64,000 nt of DNA from Pectobacterium fontis (GCF_000803215.1 NZ_JSXC01000026.1:47412-111411), one strand, 5' to 3'; counted from the first letter of the stretch, positions 8,502 to 18,509 are shown. Program-made: numbers and translations. Notes: generated from the sequence alone by a model not told the origin.

Positions 8502-8694
8502 ATCATAAATCTTCACATTGGGGTGATAGCCGTGCGAATGCTATAGAATACATAGACATGATTAACGTCATTATCACGTTAATATTTCGCAGTGTGATGC
8601 TAATAGAAAAGAGTGACCAATAATGATGATGGTGAGGATAGATAGGCCACGTTTTTATTGTGGGTTTATTGGAGCATGATGATAAAAAGCCAAG

Positions 8695-8710
8695 TGTGCG
8701 ATATGTCACA
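8695..8710. promoter_or_regulatory. CRP-like binding site, operon-proximal
   Basis: TGTGC-N6-TCACA matches the CRP consensus TGTGA-N6-TCACA at 9 of 10 positions, with TTTG on its right flank. It lies about 200 bp upstream of the nrfC-like start. FNR sites share some of this pattern, but the FNR core TTGAT-N4-ATCAA is not present. Confidence 0.5.
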
Positions 8711-9074
8711 TTTGTTTTTTTGTATATCCGTATATAACACATATCGATTTGTTATAAATGCGGATTATTAGTAATGCCGTGTGAGTTTTTTATTTTTCTT
8801 ATTTTAAGAAATAGCGGTGTGTATTGTTATTTTTCATTATTTGATAAAAGTGAATAATTGATGTGCGTCATATTATGCATTTTTTATCCGGTGCCTGAGA
8901 GGCATATAAACGGATTGCGCTATTTTTCGCAACAAATAAAAAACGTTAATGCTTATTTGACGCTAACGTTTAGGTAACTTAATCGACATTGAACGATCTT
9001 TGGTTAATAAATTATTGCTTAATTGATAATAAGTTGGCTATATCTGCCATTAAGGCTATTTTTCATTAATTAAA

Positions 9075-9090
9075 TGTGCATCTAATCACA
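9075..9090. promoter_or_regulatory. CRP-like binding site, LysR-proximal
   Basis: TGTGC-N6-TCACA again matches 9 of 10 core positions, and the flanks AAA on the left and TTTGA on the right extend the CRP palindrome. It lies 77 bp upstream of the LysR start, a plausible activating distance. Confidence 0.55.
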
Positions 9091-9166
9091 TTTGATTATT
9101 TACAAATCACTATAATTGTTATTATGTGTGGTTATAGGCGGTGTCGTTGGTGCGTAATATAAAACC

Positions 9167-10066
9167 ATGTTAAGTATAAAACGTGTGATTTATTATCAGG
9201 AACTCATCCGGGTCGGGAGTTTCACGAAAGCGGCGAAGGCGCTGAATATCTCTCAGGCTTTTTTGTCGCAAGAGATCGCGCGTTTGGAGCTTGAAACGGA
9301 AAGAAAGCTGATTAACAGAACTACCCGACAGTTTTCTCTGACGCCATTCGGGAAGATCTTTGCTGATAAAATTCAGGGAATGATTAAAGAGCATTATGAG
9401 CTGGAGCAGTTTGTCAGCAGCTATGAGGAGAGCACGGATGGGGCGCTACTGGTTGGCGTGATCCCTATTTTTAACCGTCTGGCCTACTACAATGTGTTTA
9501 ACCTGTTTCAGACATCCTATCCCAATATCGATATCTCTTTCATTGACGGTGTGAGCACCGATTTACTGGAAAGGGTACGCAATGGCGAGATCCATCTGTC
9601 CTTCTCGACACCGTTTGATGAATACCTGAACGATCCTCTGTTTCATCACACCATGTGTCAGGTTGATGACGTGGTGGCCGTGATGGCGATGTCGCATCCG
9701 CTTGCTGACAACAAAATGCTAAGCCTGCCGCAACTGGTTAAAGAAAAGCTGATCGTGCCGCAGAAAGGGACGGGCGAGCATGCCGCCGTCTCTGAGTCCT
9801 TCACCCGGCAAGGCATCAACCCCAGTTACTTTCGCGAATGCAGCAATATGGACATCATTATGGATCTGGTCGTCAACCTGTCCGGCGTCGTCTTCCTCTG
9901 TTCGTCTGTCGCCAAAAGCCTGACTGCTTACGATGTCGTGGTTATTCCGCTGGAAGAGCAACTGAAAAGAACGTTCGCGATTAGCTATCTGAAACGCAGC
10001 GTGAACATTCCTATCGTGCGTCTGTTTTTGGATTTTCTGGAAGATTACAGCGAATCCGTTCGGTAG
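9167..10066 (+). CDS. LysR-family transcriptional regulator
   Basis: This is 299 residues. The N-terminal helix-turn-helix reads GSFTKAAKALNISQAFLSQEIARLE with ERKLINRTTRQFSLT after it, typical of LysR. The C-terminal effector domain is about 200 residues. It is divergent from the haem-free reductase operon and is the obvious candidate to sense that operon's substrate. The rspA cluster downstream has its own GntR regulator, which makes control of rspA less likely. No strong ribosome site precedes the ATG. Confidence 0.88.
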   Translation: MLSIKRVIYYQELIRVGSFTKAAKALNISQAFLSQEIARLELETERKLINRTTRQFSLTPFGKIFADKIQGMIKEHYELEQFVSSYEESTDGALLVGVIPIFNRLAYYNVFNLFQTSYPNIDISFIDGVSTDLLERVRNGEIHLSFSTPFDEYLNDPLFHHTMCQVDDVVAVMAMSHPLADNKMLSLPQLVKEKLIVPQKGTGEHAAVSESFTRQGINPSYFRECSNMDIIMDLVVNLSGVVFLCSSVAKSLTAYDVVVIPLEEQLKRTFAISYLKRSVNIPIVRLFLDFLEDYSESVR

Positions 10067-10279
10067 GGCATTTTCTCTGTTCAAAAGACGCGGATATCCA
10101 AGGCACGTCACGCAACGGAAACATGCTCCGCGTTCATACCATCCTTATGCGCTGGCTGTCCGGCAGCCGCCTCATCCTCCCGTATTCTCCCTTCATTGCC
10201 TTCAGTTTCTTTTCCCGCTGTTCATCAATGGTCGGTAAATTTTGTAAAGATGAATAAATGTGAGACGACGCAAATTATC

Positions 10280-10301
10280 ACCATAAATATACTTGTATGG
10301 T
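10280..10301. promoter_or_regulatory. Inverted repeat upstream of rspA, candidate RspR operator
   Basis: ACCATA (10280-10285) and TATGGT (10296-10301) are perfect reverse complements with a 10-nt spacer. The element lies about 45-65 bp upstream of the rspA GTG start, where an operator would be expected. GntR/FadR proteins bind short palindromes, so RspR at the cluster's end is the natural candidate. Confidence 0.35.
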
Positions 10302-10344
10302 AGTTGGCATGAAGAATGGCTAGATGCATAGAAGGATAAGTAAC

Positions 10345-11559
10345 GTGAAGATTGTCAGTGCTGAAGTATTTGTTACCTGCCCAGGGCGGAATTTTGTCAC
10401 CCTGAGAATTACGACAGATAGCGGATTAACAGGTCTTGGGGATGCAACGCTCAACGGGCGTGAGTTACCGGTCGCCTCTTACCTCAAAGATCATGTCTGT
10501 CCACAGTTGATTGGGCGTGATGCGCACCAGATTGAGGACATTTGGCAGTATTTCTATAAAGGTGCCTACTGGCGTCGTGGCCCGGTGACCATGTCTGCGA
10601 TTTCAGCGGTAGATATGGCCTTGTGGGATATCAAGGCTAAAGCCGCCAACATGCCGCTCTACCAACTGTTAGGCGGGGCATCGCGCACGGGCGTCATGGT
10701 GTATTGCCACACCACGGGTCACTCCATTGATGAAGTACTGGATGATTACGCCAGGCATCGCGATCAGGGCTTCAAAGCCATTCGCGTGCAGTGTGGCGTA
10801 CCAGGTATGAAAACCACCTACGGGATGGCAAAAGGTAAAGGACTGGCGTACGAGCCAGCGACGAAAGGTAACTGGCCGGAAGAGCAACTGTGGTCTACGG
10901 AAAAATACCTCGATTTCACGCCGAAACTGTTTGAAGCCGTGCGCGACAAGTTTGGCTTCAACGAGCACCTGCTGCATGACATGCACCATCGGTTGACGCC
11001 GATTGAAGCGGCGCGCTTTGGTAAGAGCATTGAGGACTACCGCCTTTTCTGGATGGAAGACCCAACGCCAGCGGAAAATCAGGAGTGCTTCCGTTTAATT
11101 CGCCAGCATACCGTCACGCCGATTGCCGTGGGGGAAGTCTTCAACAGTATTTGGGATTGTAAGCAACTGATTGAAGAACAACTCATCGACTACATTCGCA
11201 CCACCATGACGCACGCAGGCGGGATTACCGGTATGCGTCGCATCGCCGACTTTGCGTCACTCTATCAGGTACGTACCGGTTCGCACGGGCCGTCGGATCT
11301 GTCGCCTGTCTGCATGGCGGCGGCACTGCATTTTGATCTCTGGGTGCCAAATTTCGGCGTGCAGGAATACATGGGCTATTCGGAGCAAATGCTGGAGGTG
11401 TTCCCTCATAACTGGACATTCAATAACGGTTATATGCACCCAGGGGAAAAACCGGGGTTAGGCATAGAGTTTGATGAAAAGCTGGCGGCCAAATATCCCT
11501 ATGACCCTGCTTATTTACCGGTTGCGCGTCTGGAAGATGGCACTCTGTGGAATTGGTAA
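10345..11559 (+). CDS. rspA: RspA, mannonate dehydratase-family enzyme (enolase superfamily)
   Basis: I place the start at the GTG at 10345, preceded by AGAAGG. This gives 404 residues beginning [20 protein letters not shown], like E. coli RspA; an ATG at 10324 is in frame but lacks a ribosome site. Metal-ligand residues of the ManD group are in place: Asp212 and His214 in HDMHHR, Glu238 in MEDPTPAEN, and Glu264 in VGEVFNS. Family members dehydrate D-mannonate or D-gluconate, some with very low activity, and RspA was also named for a starvation-signal role. It heads a cluster with an MFS carrier, a YdfI-like oxidoreductase and RspR. Confidence 0.92.
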   Translation: MKIVSAEVFVTCPGRNFVTLRITTDSGLTGLGDATLNGRELPVASYLKDHVCPQLIGRDAHQIEDIWQYFYKGAYWRRGPVTMSAISAVDMALWDIKAKAANMPLYQLLGGASRTGVMVYCHTTGHSIDEVLDDYARHRDQGFKAIRVQCGVPGMKTTYGMAKGKGLAYEPATKGNWPEEQLWSTEKYLDFTPKLFEAVRDKFGFNEHLLHDMHHRLTPIEAARFGKSIEDYRLFWMEDPTPAENQECFRLIRQHTVTPIAVGEVFNSIWDCKQLIEEQLIDYIRTTMTHAGGITGMRRIADFASLYQVRTGSHGPSDLSPVCMAAALHFDLWVPNFGVQEYMGYSEQMLEVFPHNWTFNNGYMHPGEKPGLGIEFDEKLAAKYPYDPAYLPVARLEDGTLWNW

Positions 11560-11580
11560 TAAAGAAAAATAGAATAATTA

Positions 11581-11633
11581 TAGTACATTAGTGAATAGAA
11601 CATCTTACCTACATCTATATTAATAATGTACTA
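11581..11633. repeat. Inverted repeat between rspA and the MFS gene
   Basis: TAGTACATTA (11581-11590) and TAATGTACTA (11624-11633) are perfect 10-bp reverse complements with a 33-nt spacer, in the 110-bp AT-rich gap. No T tract follows, so this is more likely an operator pair or an mRNA hairpin than a terminator. Confidence 0.5.
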
Positions 11634-11669
11634 CTCCCATTATATATCTTAAAAGGTGATAATATAATT

Positions 11670-13004
11670 ATGTCTAGTACAAACCATGTTGATTACGCTC
11701 ATGATAATACACCCGTAATAAAACGTGTTGCGACTGCATCAGCGATTGGTACAGCAGCAGAATATTATGACTTCTTTGCCTATGGTACGGCGGCTGTTTT
11801 ATTTTTTGGTCAGCTTTTTTTTCCAAGTTCAGATCCCTTAATTAGTACGCTGGCGGCATTTGCTACTTATGCCGTTGGTTTCCTTGCTCGACCATTAGGG
11901 GGGATTGTTTTTGGACATATTGGCGATAAAGTGGGACGTAAAAAGGCACTGGTCATTACGATTTTAATTGTGGGGTTAGGGACATTTTGTATTGGCCTGT
12001 TACCTACCTATGAAAAAATTGGTATTTGGGCACCCATATTATTAATTTTAATCCGCATCCTACAGGGATTTGGCGTTGGAGGAGAACAGGCGGGGGCCGT
12101 CTTGATGACCGCCGAGTATTCTCAGCCTGAACGTCGGGGTTTTTTTGCCAGTTGGGTGCAAATAGGGGCGCCGACCGGTTTCCTTCTGCCGCTGGCCTTG
12201 TTTGCCGTGTTAAATAAAGTGCTTTCTCCTGAACAAATGCTGGACTGGGGCTGGCGTGTTCCGTTCTTGCTGAGTTTATTGCTGGTCATTGTGGGGCTTT
12301 TTATACGCTTAAAAATCGACGAGTCGCCAGTTTTTGCCCAAATCAGGGAAACAAAAGCGGCAGAGTCACGCCCCGTTATCGAGGTTATTCGCGATTTTCC
12401 TGGCATCGTCACTAAGGGCGTGTGTGCCAAACTTGTTGAGGCATGTACCTTCGCGATGTTTACCGTTATCGTGTTGGCATACGGTAAAGCAAATCATCTT
12501 GATGAAACATTATTGATGGAGACGATGATTGTTGCTGTGATATTGGAAATTATGGCCATTCCATTAATGGGACATCTCTCTGATAAATTAGGTCGAAAAA
12601 CTATCTATATTATTGGTGCGTTACTTCAGGTGGTTATGATTATTCCTTTCTTCCTGGCAATCAATCAAGATAGCTATTGGTTAACGCAGCTTGTCATGAT
12701 CATGGTGTTAACTATTGGTCACAGTATGTGTTATGCGCCACAGGCATCCTTTTTCCCTGAATTATTCCCTACGCATATTCGTTGTAGTGGTATTGCCTTA
12801 ATATGGCAGGTGGGATCATTAATTGGTAGCGGGGTTCTTGGATTACTGGCAGTGAAAATTCTTCAGGTAACGGGTGGTCATTACTATGGTCTGGCAACGT
12901 ATGTGATTGTATTAGGGATTATTTCCGTTATTGGTTTGTTATTAATGCCAGAAACTGCACCTAAAAAAATTAAACGCGAGCTGCACTCGTGGGGTAAAAA
13001 TTAA
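11670..13004 (+). CDS. MFS transporter, metabolite:H+ symporter family (YdfJ-like)
   Basis: The protein is 444 residues with about twelve helices. AAEYYDFFAYGTAAVLFF near the N terminus and GHIGDKVGRKKALVITI are signatures of the MHS group (ShiA, ProP, KgtP relatives), which import organic acids or related solutes with protons. E. coli has an MHS carrier gene, ydfJ, in the equivalent rsp-ydf neighbourhood, so this carrier probably imports the sugar acid acted on by RspA and YdfI. The coding region is more AT-rich than its neighbours, possibly a sign of separate acquisition. A GGTGAT site precedes the ATG. Confidence 0.85.
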   Translation: MSSTNHVDYAHDNTPVIKRVATASAIGTAAEYYDFFAYGTAAVLFFGQLFFPSSDPLISTLAAFATYAVGFLARPLGGIVFGHIGDKVGRKKALVITILIVGLGTFCIGLLPTYEKIGIWAPILLILIRILQGFGVGGEQAGAVLMTAEYSQPERRGFFASWVQIGAPTGFLLPLALFAVLNKVLSPEQMLDWGWRVPFLLSLLLVIVGLFIRLKIDESPVFAQIRETKAAESRPVIEVIRDFPGIVTKGVCAKLVEACTFAMFTVIVLAYGKANHLDETLLMETMIVAVILEIMAIPLMGHLSDKLGRKTIYIIGALLQVVMIIPFFLAINQDSYWLTQLVMIMVLTIGHSMCYAPQASFFPELFPTHIRCSGIALIWQVGSLIGSGVLGLLAVKILQVTGGHYYGLATYVIVLGIISVIGLLLMPETAPKKIKRELHSWGKN

Positions 13005-13061
13005 TTATTCATAAATATGTTTTATTTTTTCAGTTAAATTTTGCCAACATCAGGGATAACA

Positions 13062-14528
13062 ATGAGTATCAGCGAATCTTCTACTTTTAAACCGCAGGTT
13101 GTGGTGCCGCGTTACGACCGCAGCCTGCTAAAAACACGTATTGCGCATATTGGCTTTGGCGCATTCCACCGGGCGCATCAGGCGGTGTGTGCCGATAAGC
13201 TGGCGGCGGAGCACGGCAGCGACTGGGGCTATTGCGAAATTAATCTGATCGGCGGCGAGCAGCAGATTGAGGCTATTCGCCAGCAGGATTTGCTGTGGTC
13301 GGTGTCCGAAATGGCGGATAGCGGTTGGAATAGCCGGGTGATTGGCATTGCGACTCGTGCACTGCACGCAGAAGTGGATGGCATTGAGGCGGTGTTGGAG
13401 GCGTTAAGCACGCCGGATATCGCCATCGTGTCGATTACCGTCACGGAGAAAGGCTATTGCCACCATCCGGCGACGGGGCTGTTGAATACCGAACATCCGC
13501 TGATTTGCCACGATCTGGCGTTACCCGCAGAACCACGCTCCCTGCCCGGTGTGATTCTGGCTGCCATCAAACGCAGACGAGAGCGTCAGTTACCGGCATT
13601 CAGCGTGATGTCCTGCGACAATATGCCAGAGAACGGACACGTCACGCGTAACGTTATCGTTCAGCTAGCTGAGCAGCAGGATGTCGAACTGGCGCGCTGG
13701 ATTGAACGGCACGTCACCTTCCCATCCACGATGGTAGACAGAATTGTTCCGGCGATGACCGAAGAAACGCTGGAGACGATCCAAGGGCTACTGGGCGTCG
13801 CCGATCCCGCGGGGATCGCCTGTGAGCCGTTTTTCCAGTGGGTGATCGAAGATAACTTCATTAACGGCCGCCCCGGATGGGAAAACGCGGGCGCGGAGCT
13901 GGTACAAAATGTGCTGCCGTTTGAGGAAATGAAGCTGCGGATGCTCAATGGTAGTCACTCGTTTTTGGCGTATCTGGGCTATCTGGCGGGCTATCAATAT
14001 ATCAGTGATTGCATGCAGGATGGCAATCTGGTCGCGGCGGCGCATCACCTGATGTTGCAGGAGCAGGCTCCGACATTGCGTACATCGGGTGTCGATCTCG
14101 CCGCCTATGCAGAAGCGTTACTGGTGCGCTATCGTAACCGTGCGTTAAAACACCGTACCTGGCAGATTGCGATGGATGGATCGCAGAAATTACCACAGCG
14201 GATGCTGGATTCGATCCGCTGGCATCTGGCGAACGGTAGCCGTTTTGACGCGCTGGCGCTCGGTGTGGCGGGATGGATGCGTTATGCCAGTGGCGTGGAT
14301 GAGCAAGGGCGGCCAATTGACATCAGCGATCCGTTGAAAGACGCAATCGCTGAAACGGTGCAACACAGCGCGGAGGGCGAAAGTCGGGTCACTGCGTTAC
14401 TCACACTGACCGCGATTTTCGGTGAGGATTTGCCGCAGAATCCGATCTTCGTGGATGCGGTAACGCAGCGCTACATGTCATTGTTAGCAAAGGGTGTGAA
14501 AAGCACATTACAGGAAATGGACTGGTAA
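13062..14528 (+). CDS. ydfI: YdfI-like mannitol dehydrogenase-family oxidoreductase
   Basis: I chose the ATG at 13062 (488 residues, MSISESSTF), preceded by AGGGAT, over an in-frame ATG at 13041. The sequence follows E. coli YdfI closely: [19 protein letters not shown] near the N terminus is the NAD-binding region of the long-chain mannitol dehydrogenase group, [11 protein letters not shown] is conserved, and [17 protein letters not shown] holds the catalytic lysine region. E. coli YdfI is described as a D-mannonate oxidoreductase (fructuronate/mannonate interconversion). Together with RspA this outlines a fructuronate to mannonate to 2-keto-3-deoxygluconate route, which suits a pectin-degrading plant pathogen. 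The pathway is inferred. Confidence 0.88.
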   Translation: MSISESSTFKPQVVVPRYDRSLLKTRIAHIGFGAFHRAHQAVCADKLAAEHGSDWGYCEINLIGGEQQIEAIRQQDLLWSVSEMADSGWNSRVIGIATRALHAEVDGIEAVLEALSTPDIAIVSITVTEKGYCHHPATGLLNTEHPLICHDLALPAEPRSLPGVILAAIKRRRERQLPAFSVMSCDNMPENGHVTRNVIVQLAEQQDVELARWIERHVTFPSTMVDRIVPAMTEETLETIQGLLGVADPAGIACEPFFQWVIEDNFINGRPGWENAGAELVQNVLPFEEMKLRMLNGSHSFLAYLGYLAGYQYISDCMQDGNLVAAAHHLMLQEQAPTLRTSGVDLAAYAEALLVRYRNRALKHRTWQIAMDGSQKLPQRMLDSIRWHLANGSRFDALALGVAGWMRYASGVDEQGRPIDISDPLKDAIAETVQHSAEGESRVTALLTLTAIFGEDLPQNPIFVDAVTQRYMSLLAKGVKSTLQEMDW

Positions 14529-14632
14529 ACTGAGGCCGGCGATGGTGATGATAACCGGCGCGCTGTAACAATGACACTCACGCTGCTAAGCGTGTATCAT
14601 GAGAGGTAAAATTCTCAGGTAAGTACAGCGGC

Positions 14633-15319
14633 ATGGATATCTCTTTTCAGATCAACAACAACGAACCAGTAAACCAGCAAATTTATCGCATACTGCGTAA
14701 AGACATTGTGGAATGCAATATTCCGCCGGGTAAGTTTTTGTCTGAAAAAGAGATTTCTGTACGTTTCGATGTTTCCCGCCAGCCAGTGAGAGAAGCGTTT
14801 ATCAAACTGGCCGAAGCTGGGCTGGTGCAGATCCTGCCGCAGCGTGGCACGTTTGTGATGAAGATTTCTGAGCAACGCGTTGCAGATGCCCGCTTTATCC
14901 GCCAGGCGCTGGAGTGCGCTATTGTGCGTCGGGCCGCGGAAATGGTGACGGATGAGCAATTGCTGACGTTAGAGCACAATTTACACCGTCAGGAACTGGC
15001 CGCGCAGAATGAACAGGTGCGGGAGTTTCTCAGCCTTGACGACAATTTCCACCAGCTTTTAACGCAGATTGCCAACTGTTCGCTAGCGTGGGAAACCATT
15101 GAATCGATTAAGGCGACGATGGATCGCGTACGTTTTCTCAGCCTGAGTCAGGTTTCTCCTCCGCCAAGCCTGATCCAGCAGCATTACCTGATTTTTAACG
15201 CCTTGAAAGCGCGGGATCCCGATGCGGCGGAGAAAGCGATCCGTGAGCATTTACAGGAAATGATCTATTCGATCACCCCGATTGTGCAACAGAATAGCGA
15301 CTGGTTCGAGCACGCCTGA
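14633..15319 (+). CDS. rspR: RspR (YdfH) GntR/FadR-family regulator
   Basis: This is 228 residues. The N-terminal winged helix includes [36 protein letters not shown] and [12 protein letters not shown], and the C-terminal all-helical FCD domain includes DDNFHQLL. The sequence resembles E. coli YdfH (RspR), a repressor of the rsp operon. It closes the rspA-MFS-ydfI cluster about 100 bp after ydfI, so local control is likely. The ligand is presumably a sugar acid of the pathway. Confidence 0.88.
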   Translation: MDISFQINNNEPVNQQIYRILRKDIVECNIPPGKFLSEKEISVRFDVSRQPVREAFIKLAEAGLVQILPQRGTFVMKISEQRVADARFIRQALECAIVRRAAEMVTDEQLLTLEHNLHRQELAAQNEQVREFLSLDDNFHQLLTQIANCSLAWETIESIKATMDRVRFLSLSQVSPPPSLIQQHYLIFNALKARDPDAAEKAIREHLQEMIYSITPIVQQNSDWFEHA

Positions 15320-15438
15320 GCGTGTTCAATGAAGGTTCCCGCTTTGTGATGAGCTTCTGATAGACGCCACGCGTCAGTGGCTGGGATGAGTCGGAGCCGC
15401 TAACGCATAAGTCATTGAAGGATGACGGGGATAACATT

Positions 15439-16800
15439 CTACTTCAGCGGCTGTGGTAATGTAATCAACCACAGTTCGTTGTCGGCTTCTGGCTTCTGCA
15501 ACGGTTTGATTTCTAACGTCGTATCGACGTCCTTTCCATCTCGTGTGAGTGTGCCGTCGGCAGCCGCCTGATAGTCATCCGCTTTGTCTTTTGCTTTCAC
15601 TGAAGATTGCAGCACGGATTGCAGGCCAAAATCGTTGTCGTTAATGACAGCCAGCGTTTGTTTGTCTACCAGTGCCAAACCTTCCACCTTCTCCTGCTGC
15701 CAGCCGAGCTTACGCAGGTCAACCCACTCTTGTTTGTGCGCCAATGTGATACCGCGCTTCTTCAATTGGGCGGGATCGTCAAATTCTGGTGATTTGCCAT
15801 CGGCATCGAACGGCGTCAGATCGCTTGCCTGACTGAAATCGACCAGATAGATGCGGTTCTGCATGTGCTTATCTTTATCCGCGCCTTGTTCGACCAGCAA
15901 AATGCGTTGATTATCCAGCGCCACGATGTCACCGATTTTGGCATCTTTCGCTTTTTTATAGCTGTCGATATTGATGGGGTAGCCCACCATGCGGCTGGTA
16001 TGGGTTTCGGGGTTAAAGATCACCAGACGGGTAAACTGCGCTTTGTTTTTGGTTTTGCCGTCGATATCCAACGTGCTTTGCACTGCCATGACGATCGTAC
16101 CGTTCGGCAGGCGTGTCAGCCCTTCAAAACCTCGATTTGGCTGACGCCATTTGATGATATTTGGTAAACCGCTGGCAATCGAGTGTTCGTTGTCCACTGG
16201 CGTCGGCCCGAATTTTTGCAGGATCTTCCCATTGGCATCAACGTGGATCAGAAACGGACCATATTCGTCACATAGCCAGAAGCCTCCATTGCCATCTGGC
16301 GTAATGCCTTCGGTGTCCAGGCCACGTTGGCGGGGGCTGAGCGGTTGTAGCGCATCGTTTAGCGCCACTTCATTGGTGGCACCAATGAAGTCTGTTGGCA
16401 GTGGCAGACCCGTGATATTGCCCTCAGTATCGTGCAGTGGTCGGGCATGGATCGCCTCGGCCGCTTTTGCGCTGACGCGAATATCCATGATCAGCGGCGC
16501 GTAGTTAGGGCTGGCGAAGATTTTGGCCTCTTTCTCGCCGACCTGCGGCGCATCGGCATTCGGGCCGCGATCGGTGACGGTGGCGAACACCAGGTCGTCA
16601 CCCTGTTTACCGGTGAAATAGAGACCGGAACCAATACCGACAGGCAGGCCATGGGGGAAATTCTGGGCGAATTTTCCCTGGTACGCGACACGATCGTTGT
16701 CAGGGAAGGTAACGACATAGCGCGTCACCTTTTCTCCTTCAGCCTGAGCGCCCGACGGCAGAAATCCGGCAACGAGCAGTGCTAATAACGTGTGCTTCAT
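15439..16800 (-). CDS. Secreted phytase-like esterase-domain protein
   Basis: The 453-residue protein starts with a signal peptide (MKHTLLALLVAGFLPSGAQA). The rest resembles the esterase-like, phytase-fold domain (Pfam phytase-like): GLDTEGITPDGNGGFWLCDEYGP (about residues 160-182) and FEGLTRLPNGTIVMAV (about 222-237) look like propeller blades with acidic metal-binding loops. Members are periplasmic or secreted and mostly uncharacterised; phosphoester hydrolysis is inferred from fold only. It lies 136 bp or more downstream of mdtG on the same strand and is probably transcribed separately. Confidence 0.75.
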   Translation of the reverse strand: MKHTLLALLVAGFLPSGAQAEGEKVTRYVVTFPDNDRVAYQGKFAQNFPHGLPVGIGSGLYFTGKQGDDLVFATVTDRGPNADAPQVGEKEAKIFASPNYAPLIMDIRVSAKAAEAIHARPLHDTEGNITGLPLPTDFIGATNEVALNDALQPLSPRQRGLDTEGITPDGNGGFWLCDEYGPFLIHVDANGKILQKFGPTPVDNEHSIASGLPNIIKWRQPNRGFEGLTRLPNGTIVMAVQSTLDIDGKTKNKAQFTRLVIFNPETHTSRMVGYPINIDSYKKAKDAKIGDIVALDNQRILLVEQGADKDKHMQNRIYLVDFSQASDLTPFDADGKSPEFDDPAQLKKRGITLAHKQEWVDLRKLGWQQEKVEGLALVDKQTLAVINDNDFGLQSVLQSSVKAKDKADDYQAAADGTLTRDGKDVDTTLEIKPLQKPEADNELWLITLPQPLK

Positions 16801-16936
16801 AGGATTGGCTCTTTGATAGGGAGGGCATTTGACAGAAGTATCGTCGGAGCATAAATAATTGGTGTGTCATTTTTGTGACCACACGCCGGATTTGCGAAAT
16901 GAAGCAGGCGGTATCAGTCGCGGATTGGCTGGCGCG

Positions 16937-18151
16937 TTACCTTTTTCCATGCGGTTTCCTGAACGCGAAAAAGAGTTGCAGCGTGTTGCATAGCACCAAA
17001 AAGGCGGTGATAACAAAAACCCAACGGAATCCCATCATGGCAGACACGCCTGACCCCATGAGTGGCCCCAGTACGTTGCCCAGGTACATGAATGACTGGT
17101 TATAGCCGAAGATACGGCCGGTCACCTGCTGGCTGCTGTATTTCACCAACAGCGCCTGTACGGTTGGCATCAGAGCGCCATCGGCAAAGCCCAGCATAAA
17201 GCGCAAGATGCCGAGCTGCATCGGGCTTTGTACCACCGACATGATGAAGAACAACAGCACGCTGATCGCCAGTGCAGCAATCAGAACGCGATGGGCACCG
17301 ATGCGGTCACCTAAGCGACCAAGACGCGGCGCGGAAAGTAGGGCTGAAACACCGGGAATGGCGGCAATCACCCCGCTGATAAAGGCAATATTGTCCGTAC
17401 CGGGAGACAGGTCGCGGATGAACAGGGTGAGGATAGGGCTGATGGAACCGTTCGCCATCTGGATCATCATTGTCGTGATGAACAGACAGATGATGAGCGC
17501 CGGATAAGGCAAGGAAGCAAAGACGGCTTTTCCGCTGAGCCTGTTTTCTTTGGTGACCTTCACTACGTTCTCTTTAATTGCGAAAAGCGTAATCAGAAAG
17601 CTGATAAACAACAGTGCGCCAGTGATGAAAAAGACAATCCGTAGCCCGATGTAGTCGGCCATAAAGCCGCCGAATAGCGGGCCGAGAATGACGCCGGCAA
17701 TTTGTCCGGTCGAGAGCATGCCCAGCGCCCAGCCGCTTTTTTCACGCGGAACCTGCGAGGCGATCAGCGCCATCGCATTGGGAATGTAGCCGGAGGTCAG
17801 CCCCATAAGCGAACGCAGGATGAACAGGTGCCACACGTTGGTCGCCAGCCCCTGCAATGACATCACGATCGCCATGCCAAGTGCGGCGCGTAGCAGCATG
17901 AGCTTACGACCTTTACGGTCGGCAAGGCTTCCCCATAGTGGCGCAACGGCAGCAGAGATCAGAAAAGACGAACTGAAGATCAAACCCGACCATAAACTCA
18001 ACGACTCATGCGAGTGAACGCCAAGCTGCTCAATGTACAGCGGCAGGAAGGGTAATATCTGGCTCATGGCTAGCCCGGTGAAAAAGCATCCCAGCCAGGC
18101 AGAGAAGAGGTTAAGTTTCCAGGTTTCCATGGGGACGGAATAAGCCTTCAT
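16937..18151 (-). CDS. mdtG: MdtG-like multidrug MFS exporter
   Basis: I chose the ATG at 18151 (404 residues, [14 protein letters not shown]). It aligns with the E. coli MdtG N terminus and gives nearly the same length as that 408-residue protein; the frame is open back to 18226. Signatures are [20 protein letters not shown], the MFS loop motif, and [21 protein letters not shown]. coli MdtG exports fosfomycin and deoxycholate when overproduced. The closeness suggests an orthologue or near paralogue; the substrate in this organism is not shown. Confidence 0.82.
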   Translation of the reverse strand: MKAYSVPMETWKLNLFSAWLGCFFTGLAMSQILPFLPLYIEQLGVHSHESLSLWSGLIFSSSFLISAAVAPLWGSLADRKGRKLMLLRAALGMAIVMSLQGLATNVWHLFILRSLMGLTSGYIPNAMALIASQVPREKSGWALGMLSTGQIAGVILGPLFGGFMADYIGLRIVFFITGALLFISFLITLFAIKENVVKVTKENRLSGKAVFASLPYPALIICLFITTMMIQMANGSISPILTLFIRDLSPGTDNIAFISGVIAAIPGVSALLSAPRLGRLGDRIGAHRVLIAALAISVLLFFIMSVVQSPMQLGILRFMLGFADGALMPTVQALLVKYSSQQVTGRIFGYNQSFMYLGNVLGPLMGSGVSAMMGFRWVFVITAFLVLCNTLQLFFAFRKPHGKR

Positions 18152-18364
18152 CAGCGAATAACCAATAGCGAAACCGTGGTGACTGCGCATGAAACCGAGT
18201 GCCAACCGACAGTGAGTGGCACCCAATTAATAACGGGCAGTGACTAAAATTTCGTCTTTCATCATGAGCATAGCATAGCCTGTGGTGTATTGGTCACTCA
18301 GGGTAATGATTCGCAACAAAAGAAAATCAGCGTGGCTGGCGGAGGGCGTAGGTGAATTTGGTTT

Positions 18365-18380
18365 TGTGATTCACATCACA
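18365..18380. promoter_or_regulatory. Perfect CRP-site core upstream of azuC
   Basis: TGTGA-TTCACA-TCACA is a full match to the CRP half-site consensus at the right spacing. It lies 145 bp upstream of the azuC start. It fits carbon-source control, which is linked to azuC in E. coli, but the start site is not mapped here, so activation versus repression cannot be judged. Confidence 0.7.
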
Positions 18381-18403
18381 AAAAAGATGCTTTTGTTCAA
18401 CAG

Positions 18404-18417
18404 GAATTGTACAATTC
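18404..18417. promoter_or_regulatory. Perfect 14-bp palindrome containing a candidate -10 element
   Basis: GAATTGTACAATTC is a perfect palindrome. It contains TACAAT (18410-18415), a near-consensus -10 hexamer, though no good -35 lies 16-18 bp upstream. The overlap of palindrome and possible promoter 24 bp after the CRP core suggests an operator or CRP-assisted promoter for azuC. Confidence 0.4.
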
Positions 18418-18509
18418 ATCGACATAAGGTGTGGCCTGCTATTAAGGCAAGCCAGCGCTAAAACGTCATTCCATCGCGTCATGAAAATAACGAATTAAGT
18501 AAAATCAAG

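Larger units (their letters stand above)
8502..9166. other. AT-rich divergent control region
   Basis: About 665 bp separate the nrfC-like operon (minus) and a LysR gene (plus). It is very AT-rich and holds two CRP-like palindromes, listed separately. A short minus-strand frame (8503-8742) overlaps the nrfC start and has no recognisable product. No other gene is seen. The length suggests multi-factor control of one or both transcripts. Confidence 0.6.

Noticed and set aside
8503..8742. 79-codon minus-strand frame upstream of the nrfC-like gene
   Set aside because: It overlaps the nrfC start and a CRP-like site, has no ribosome site, and the product is not protein-like.
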